Origin: Teredinibacter turnerae T7901
GTDB taxonomy: Bacteria; Pseudomonadota; Gammaproteobacteria; Pseudomonadales; Cellvibrionaceae
Direction: 5' to 3'
Assembly (NCBI RefSeq): GCF_000023025.1
Contig: NC_012997.1
Span: 2,030,764-2,094,763, forward strand
Length of the DNA: 64,000 bases
In this document: positions 37,301-46,300 of the stretch, piece after piece
Layout: each line of letters begins with the position of its first letter
Numbering within the stretch: the stretch's first letter is position 1
Made by a program: the position numbers and the translations under genes
Notes under the pieces: generated by a model
What the model saw: only the letters and a program-made list of their open reading frames with translations
Database searches by the model: none
What the model was told of the DNA's origin: nothing

Positions 37301-40300
37301 AGATTTGTCTGCGGAAGGTGAGCAGCGCGTATGCGTACAGGAGATGGACGCCGTATTAACCGCGCAGTTACAGACGTTATCGCGTCAAGCTGGCGTTACC
37401 CTGTCAGCGTTCATTCAAAACGCCTGGGCTCTGCTGCTCAGTAAGTACACCGGCGAACAGGATGTGGTATTCGGCTATGCAATCAGCGGGCGACCACCGG
37501 AGTTGGACGGCGTCGAGAGCATGGTTGGGTTGTTTATTAATTCTTTGCCAATGCGTCTATCAATTGGTTTAGAGGATTCTCTTGCGCAAGCGCTGCGGAA
37601 TATTCAACAAATACAAATGGCGCAGGATGAATACCACTTTGTTTCCCTTGGTGATATTCAGCAGTGGGCGGGTTTGCGTGGCGATTTGCGTTTGTTCGAA
37701 TCTCTGGTGGTACTCGAAAACTATCCCCTTGATCCTGCCGCATTAAACTCGTCGAACCCTCATGCTCTGCGGATTCACGACATTCAGGGCATCGAGCAAA
37801 ATGACTTTGCTTTGAACCTGGTCGTTTATCCCGGTGAAAAACTCACTGTTAAGCTGGTTTATCAATCTGGCATTTATACAGATACGGTTGCTGCGGCGAT
37901 GCTGCAGCATTTTTGCACCTTACTTTCCGGTTCAATTGTGGACTCGGTGGCTGCGTTGGATACCACCGGTGTGAAAGATTTACCGTTGCTCAATGCTGAG
38001 CAGGAAAAATGGGCTGTATTCGACTGTAACCACACCGAGTATCCACTGCCAGAAGGGCAGTCAATCTATCAACTCGTACAAGACTGTCTATTGGATCGAG
38101 CCGACGAAATCGTGTTGGTGATGGATAGCGAACGTCTAACGGGTGATGAGTTGGATGCGCGAGTGGATGTTTTTTCTCGATGGCTGCAAAACGAAGGTGT
38201 CGTGAGTGGCGATCGGGTTGCGATCAGTTTGCCAAAAAGTCCGGATATGCTCGCCTGCATTCTGGCAATTATTAAATTGGGCGCAGCTTATGTACCTGTT
38301 GCGCTCGATTGCCCGCGTGACCGTCTCGTCTTCATATGTGGCGACGCCGCTATTCGTACGCTAGTGGGACGCAGCAGCGAGCGAGAGCGCTTTTCTGATC
38401 TGCCGTTTAGTCCAGTATTCACCGATGAAATTGATGTGCACCCTCTCACGCAAGAAGACAGGCTACCTGCAGCAGGGGTCGAGGACCTTGCAGCGCAACA
38501 GGCTTACGTGATCTATACCTCAGGCACCACGGGTCAACCGAAAGGTGTCGCCATTAGCCATCAAAACCTGATTAATTTTGCCTTCTGGTGCAAGCGTGAT
38601 GGCATTATTTGTGAGGGGGATGTTGTTTCTCAATTTGCACCCTTCACCTTCGATGCCTCCGTGGGTGAGTGTTTCGGTGCGCTGGTTTGTCGGGCAGAGC
38701 TTCACCTGTTAAGCGATGAGTTAATCCAAAGTCCGCAGGCGGTAGCCGAGTATATGGCAAGGCATCATGTGGGATTCGGCGCTTTTCCACCTCCTTATGT
38801 TCAGCAAATGGACATCAATCTGCTACCCAAAACTCTCAAGCTACTTACGGCAGGCTCTGCACCTGCGATTGAAAAGGTGCGTGAGTGGGGCGAGCACTGC
38901 CGTTATATCAATGCTTATGGTCCAACAGAAACAACAGTGTTGTCCTCGGCCTGGTGGTACGACGCGACGACAGCTGAAAAGGGCAAGTTGCCAATCGGCC
39001 GCCCAATAGCCAATACCCAAATGTACGTGCTTGATCAATACGGTCAGCTCTGTCCGCCGGGAATAACTGGCGAAATTGTGATTGGTGGTGCAGGGGTTGC
39101 GGTGGGCTATTTGAATCGGGACGATTTAACGCGAGCGAGCTTTACCGCAGACCCATGGCGCACAGGCAACCGTGTTTACCATACTGGAGATCTCGGTCAC
39201 TGGTTGGCCGACGGTACGATTGAATTCGCCGGCCGCCGTGATCACCAGGTTAAAATCAGAGGCTTCAGAATAGAACTCGGCGGTGTTGAGTATCAGCTTC
39301 GACAACAAGCCGAAGTGGATAAAGTTGCCGTATTAGCTAAAACGATTGGCGCGGATAATCAGCTGCTCGCATGGGTGGTACCCACAGACGCAGCCCGCCA
39401 ACAAGACCCGATTGAACTGGTTGCCAAATTGCGCGGCGCATTGCGCGAGAAGTTAGCGCATTACATGGTGCCGCAAGGTTTTATGATTGTGGACGATTTG
39501 CCGATTACCGCGAACGGCAAAATCGACAGCAAAACGTTGCTTGCGCAGGAAATCGATCCGATTTACGAGGGCGGTTATATCGCGCCCGCAAGTGAATTGG
39601 AACTTGCACTCACAAAAATCTGGGCTGAGCTTCTCCATATTGATCCAGTAAAATTGAGTGTGACAGCAAATTTCTTCGATATTGGCGGACACTCTCTACT
39701 GGCTACGCGGGTCGTCACCGAAATCGCGTCTCGCCTCGGTGTCAAAGTGGCCATACGCGATATATTTGACAAGGGCAATATTGCCGGTTTAGCCGGTTTG
39801 ATTGAAACCGGTGGCATTGAAGCGATAGAAACAATTCCATTGGCAAATCGAGAGTCGCATTTGCCACCGTCGTTTTCACAACAGCGGCTATGGTTTATCG
39901 ATAAACTGGAAAATGGTAGCGCGCAATACAATCAGCCACTTTTTTTGCAGGTTGATGGTACCTTGGATCCGGTCGTGCTGCAGAAGGCGTTGGACGCGAT
40001 AGTAGAACGACACGAAGTGTTGCGTACGGTGTTTGTGGCCGAGCAGGGCGAGCCGCAATTAAAGGTGCTGCCAGCGAGTTCTTTGAATATTAATATTATC
40101 GATTTAACCCATCTTCGCAGTGACGAGGCTGAGGCGGAGTTACACCACACGCTCGAGGCTGAAGTGGGTTCCTGTTTCGATTTAGAAAACGAGCTTATGT
40201 TGCGTGCAACCTGTATTCACGTGCAGCCTGAACGCTCAGTACTTGCGTTAACCCTCCATCACATTGCTTCAGACGGCTGGTCCTTCTCGGTTATTACCAA

Positions 40301-43300
40301 CGAATTTGTTGCCTTGTATCACGCGCTAATCAATGACGAACCGGCGGTGTTACCCAGCCTGCCTATTCAATATACAGACTATGCCAGCTGGCAGCGAGAA
40401 TCTCTATCGGGTGATAATTTAAACGCGTTGGTGAGTTATTGGGAGAACCAGCTCGAAGATTTGCCCCAGGTCCATAAGCTGCCTTTGGATTTTCCGCGCC
40501 CAGCAGAGCAGAGCTATCGGGGTGGGATGCACTTGCAGGTGATTGGGCCTGAATTAACTCTGGCGATGCGCCGATTTACCCAAGAGCAAAAATGTACGCT
40601 GTTTATGTTTTTGCAGGCGTGCTTCAGCGCTGTGCTTGCACGCTACAGTCATGATGACGATATTGTTATTGGCACACCTATCGCGAACCGAGAGCAACCC
40701 GGGCTGGAATCTCTCATCGGGTTTTTCGTTAATACTTTGGTGTTGCGCAACAAGGTGAACCCCGAACTCAGTTTCGAGCAATTGTTGGAGCAGTGTAAAG
40801 AGACCGCGTTGCAAGCCTATGCACACCAGCAAATGCCATTTGATCTGCTTGTCGAGGAGTTGCAGCCGGAGCGCAGCCTGAGCTATAACCCCTTGTTCCA
40901 GGTAATGTTAGCGCTGGAAAATATTGATAATCGCCGCGAAATTGCGATTCCTGGCGCACGTCTTAGTGCAATGGAAAATCCATTCCAGGCCATGGCGCAG
41001 TTCGATCTGTCGGTTGATATCGAGGAAGGCGTTGATACCCTTACCGCCGTGTGGAGTTTTGCTGCGGACCTGTTCCATGAATCGACTATCGCGCGCATGG
41101 CGAAGCATTTCGAACGGTTTATTGTGAATGCGATAGCTGCACCTCAAGCGCCATTGCACAGCATAACGGTTATGGATGAGCTGCAAATAACCGACTTGTT
41201 GCGCAATTTTAACCACCCCATGGTTCCTGAATTAATCAGCGAATCCTGGCCCGCACTGTTTGCTGCACAAGTCGAAAAAAATCCACAAAAAATCGTTGCC
41301 GAGTGCCACGGCGAAACCCTAACGCTCGCCGAGTTGGAAGCCAATTCTGCTCGCATTGCCCGCGTCTTAATGTGCAACAACCTCGGTCGCGACAATATTG
41401 TGGCATTGTTGGACCACCGAGGTTTAGATTTGTTGACGATGATTGTCGGCGTTCTGCGCGCTGGTGCGGCCTATTTACCGCTAGACCCGACACAGCCAGA
41501 AAAACGTTGGTTGGAGATCCTCGAGGATTCACGCCCGGATGTATTGCTGGTAGGAGACAGTCTGACTGAGTCTGCGAATCAGCTGCGCGCGAGCTGGGAA
41601 GCAGACCAGATAGCACAGTTGCACGAAGTCTACGGTATGGACGCGGATGATCGGGATCTGCCAGAGGTTTCCCTGGACGATCTTTCGTACGTGTTGTTCA
41701 CGTCCGGTTCTACTGGCAAGCCCAAAGGGGTCATGGTGGAACATCGCGGCATGATCAATAACATGTTATCTAAAGTTGAGCCTTTAGGTTTGACTGAAAA
41801 TGACGTGATCGCGCAGACCGCCTCTCAATGCTTTGACATTTCTGTATGGCAGTTTCTTACCGCGCCCATCATCGGGGCGAAAGTGGTTATTTTTACCAAC
41901 GAAACCACGCGTGATCCGCAGGCGTTGGTCAACTTTTTAGAGCGGTGTCAGGTCACCATTTGGGAGCCGGTACCTTCGGTGATTCAGGCAATTTTGCCGC
42001 TCGACAAACCGCTTCCCTCGATGCGCTGGGTACTTCCTACGGGAGAAGCGCTCAAATCGGCACTGGTCGATCGTTGGTTTGAAAAATACCCGGAAATTCC
42101 GCTCCTGAATCTTTATGGCCCTGCAGAATGTTCAGATGATGTTTCTCTGCAACCCATGTACGGTCCGGTGGAGCGAGTTTTAATCGGCACCCCGGTAGCT
42201 AACGCGCGCCTGCATATTGTCGATAACTTTCTTAACCTTTTGCCGGTCGGCGTTGTCGGTGAGCTGGCCGTATCTGGTCCGGTTGTTGGGCGTGGTTATC
42301 TGCATCGCCAAGACCTTACCGATAAGGCCTTCCGCGTGAATCCTTATCCTCAGGACGACATGGATGCGCGTTTATACTTAACCGGTGATTTGGCAAAACG
42401 CCATGCCGACGGCAGCCTGGAGTTTATTGGCCGTAAGGACAACCAGGTAAAAGTGCGTGGTTTTCGCATCGAGTTGGGTGAGATTGAGTCGCGCCTGGTA
42501 CAGCTGCCTGATGTTAAGGAAGCTGTGGTGCGGGTTGTCGAAGTGGCAGAGCAAGACAAACGGCTGGTGGGCTATGTTGTTAAGCAGCCGTCCAGTGAGG
42601 CCAATATAGATCAGATTCGCGAAGCAATTCGCGCCCAGTTGCCTGAATATATGGTGCCAAGCTGGTTGATTGAACTGCAGGCTATTCCACTCACGCCTAA
42701 TGGCAAAGTTGACAACAAAGCCTTGCCGCAGCCGGACGCCAATAGTTTAAGCACTGCAGAATACGTGGCACCCGTTGGAAATGTCGAGACCATCTTGGCG
42801 GAAGCCTGGCAATCACTGCTGAATGTTGAGCGGGTAGGGCGCAAGGATAATTTCTTTAACCTTGGTGGCCATTCGCTGCTGGTAATGAAACTTATTGAAG
42901 CTCTGCGTGCGCACAACTTGAATATGGATGTGCGCAGGGTGTTTGATGCGGAAGATCTCGCCGATCTTGCGCGTCATATTCAATCCGACGAAGTACAGGA
43001 AACTTATGTTCCACCGGAGAACTTGATCCCTGTCGGTTGTAACGAGGTTGTGCCCGCAATGTTGCCGCTGGTGTCTCTGTCGCAAACGCAGATTAACCAG
43101 ATCGCCGCGCAGGTGCCAGGTGGACATAGTAACATTCAAGACATTTATCCGCTCACTCCTCTCCAGGAAGGGATTTTATTCGACCACCTGGTGAGCGATG
43201 TCGGCGATACCTATCTCGCTTCAGTGTTAGTGGGCTTTGAAACCCGTGCGGTCCTGGATCGCTATCTGGATGCGATGCAGCAGTTGGTTAACCGCCATGA

Positions 43301-46300
43301 TTCGCTGCGATCAGCGATTATTTGGGAAAACCTGCCCCGTTCGGTACAGGTGGTTTATCGCGATGCACCACTAAAAATAAACGAAATAACTCTGGATTCC
43401 GACCGGGATGCTATAGCTCAGTTTGAAGAAATGATGTCGCTGGAAGGCCGCCATATTGATCTCACGCGTGCGCCAGTAGTCGGCTTAACAATAGCGCAGG
43501 ATGAGAAAACCGGCCTCTGGATTGTGTTGCAACAACAGCACCATTTAATGTGTGATCAGGTCTCCATGGAAATTGAGTTCCAGGACATTATGGCCTTGAT
43601 GGAAGGACGTGGCGCAGAACTTAAACCGCCGGTGCCTTATCGCGAGTTTGTTGCTCACAGCATGTATCGCGCCGAAAAATATGATGCGACAGCCTATTTC
43701 ACACAGTTATTAGCCGGTATCGACGAGCCAACAGCGCCTTTTGGCTTAATGGATGTTTATCGCGGAGATAAACAAACCGAAGAACTTATTCGAACCCTGG
43801 ATAGTAAAACCACGCAGCTTATTCGCGATGTATCCAACCGCTTGGCGGCCTCGCCGGCGGCGATATTCCATTTGGCGTGGGGACTAGTGCTCGCACGTTG
43901 TTGCAACCGCGATGACGTCGTCTTTGGCACTGTAACATCGGGACGTTTGCAGGGCACCAGTGGTTCGGACCGCACTTTCGGTTTATTTATTAACATGTTG
44001 CCTATGCGGCTCAAATTGGCGGGGCTGAGTGTTGCGCAAGCTATGCAGCTAACACGAGACTCTCTGGTGGAGTTGCTCAACTACGAACAAGCGCCGTTGG
44101 TAGATGCTCAGCGTTGCGCAGACCTTCCCGGCTCCACGCCGCTGTTCAGTGCGGTGTTGAATTACCGGCACGAGGGCGGTGAGAAACTGGATCTGCAACA
44201 GGCTTTGGACGGTGTGAGAATTCTTTCCAGCCCTGGTGATATTAGTAACTATTTGTTCGACATGTCCATTAGTGATCAGGGCCATACGTTTGAGCTAACC
44301 GCGAGTATTGATCGGGATATCGGCGCTGAGCGAATCATGGCTTATATGAGCCGCGCTCTGGAACAAGTCAGTCTGGCGCTTATCAATGAACCGGAAAGTC
44401 ATCTGCTGACGCTGCCTGTGTTGACTGACGACGAACAGACGCAGTTGTTGTCCGAGTTCAACGCGCCCCTGCAGCGACAATTGTTCAGTAAAACTTGGTT
44501 GCAACTCTTTCACGAACAAGCCGCACAGTCCGCAGACAAAGTCGTTGCCATTTGTGATGACCGCTCATTGACCTTTGCCGAACTCGAAGCGCATACCGGC
44601 GTACTGGCTCGTGCTCTGCAGGCGAAAGGGCTGGGCAGGGGAAGTATTGTCGGCTTGCTCGATCACCGCGGTATCGATTTGCTGATCATGATTATCGGTG
44701 TGCTTCGCGCGGGTGCAGCCTACTTGCCGCTCGACCCAACCCAGCCGACCAAGCGCTGGCTTGAAATTTTGCAGGATTCAAAACCGAACTTGTTAATCAC
44801 CGGTAACGGCTTCGCAATGGAGTCCCGTTGGCTGAAACGCAAATGGGCAAAGGACACTATTGTTACGCTGGACGAGGCGTGTGTTGGCGGTGAAAACGCA
44901 GATGTTACGCTGTCGGATGTTGCGCTGGATGACCTCGCATACGTTATTTTCACCTCCGGTTCAACAGGTAAGCCGAAAGGCGTCATGATTGAACACCTGG
45001 GAATGGTGAACAACATGATGTCCAAGGTTGAGCCGCTCGGTTTATCTGCCGGTGACGTAATTGCACAAACAGCTTCTCAGTGTTTCGATATTTCGGTTTG
45101 GCAATTTCTGACCGCTCCGATTCTCGGTGCCACGGTAGTCATCGTCACTAACGAAACCACTAAAGACCCCCAGGCATTGGTGTCTTGTCTTGCCGATAAC
45201 CACGTCACCGTGTGGGAGCCGGTTCCCTCAGTAATGCAGGCACTACTGCCCTTGGCGCATCCGCTGCCGGATTTACGTTGGGTATTGCCGACGGGCGAAG
45301 CGTTGGTGTCCGGTTTGGTGGAGCGCTGGTTCAAACAATACCCTGCAGTACCTTTGATGAACGCCTATGGTCCGGCGGAGTGCTCGGACGACGTGTCGTT
45401 CCAGCCAATTCATGGCCCGGTCGAAAGAGTGTTTATCGGTAAACCTGTGGCCAATGCCCGATTGCATGTGGTAGACAACCAACTCGCGTTGCTCCCGGTT
45501 GGTGTCGTTGGTGAGTTGGCCATTTCAGGCCCGGTGGTTGGGCGTGGTTATCTGCATCGCCCCGAGCTGACTAACGAAGTATTCAAGGCCAATCCCTATG
45601 CCCAGGATGACCTGGACACACGTTTGTACCTCACTGGCGATTTAGTTAAACGCCATGAAAATGGCAGCCTTGAATATATGGGGCGAAAAGATTTTCAGGT
45701 AAAAGTGCGGGGTTTCCGCATAGAACTCGGTGAAATCGAAAGTCGCCTGTCGCAGCACCCGCAAGTGCGAGAGGCTGTGGTTATGGCGCGGCCAAATGCG
45801 CAAGGTGAAAAGTACCTGGTGGCATACCTGACTTATCACAGCAAACCCGTCACCAAAGACGCGCTCAGCCAGCACCTTGCGGCGGAACTGCCGGAGTACA
45901 TGGTGCCTGCCGTATTTATGGGGCTGGACGCTATGCCGTTGAATAACAACGGCAAGGTGGATCGCAAGTTGTTGCCTGAACCGGAGCTTTCGTCCATGCA
46001 ATCTGAGTACGCAGCGCCGGAGACGGATGTGGAAATTGCAATGGCCGAAACCTGGCAACAGATTCTGCAAATTGACAAAATCGGCCGCAACGATAACTTT
46101 TTTGATCTGGGTGGCAACTCCATCCAAATTATTCGCATGTTAAGCGAATTGAAAGCTGTCGGAATTGAGCTTCGGGCCAACGATATCTATCAGCATCGCG
46201 TGCTTAAAGATTGTTCAGCGTGTGTGACTGTGGCCGAAACAACCCTGGTCGCCTGGATTGAACAACAAACCGCTCCGGTGCTATGGGCCCACGTGAATTG

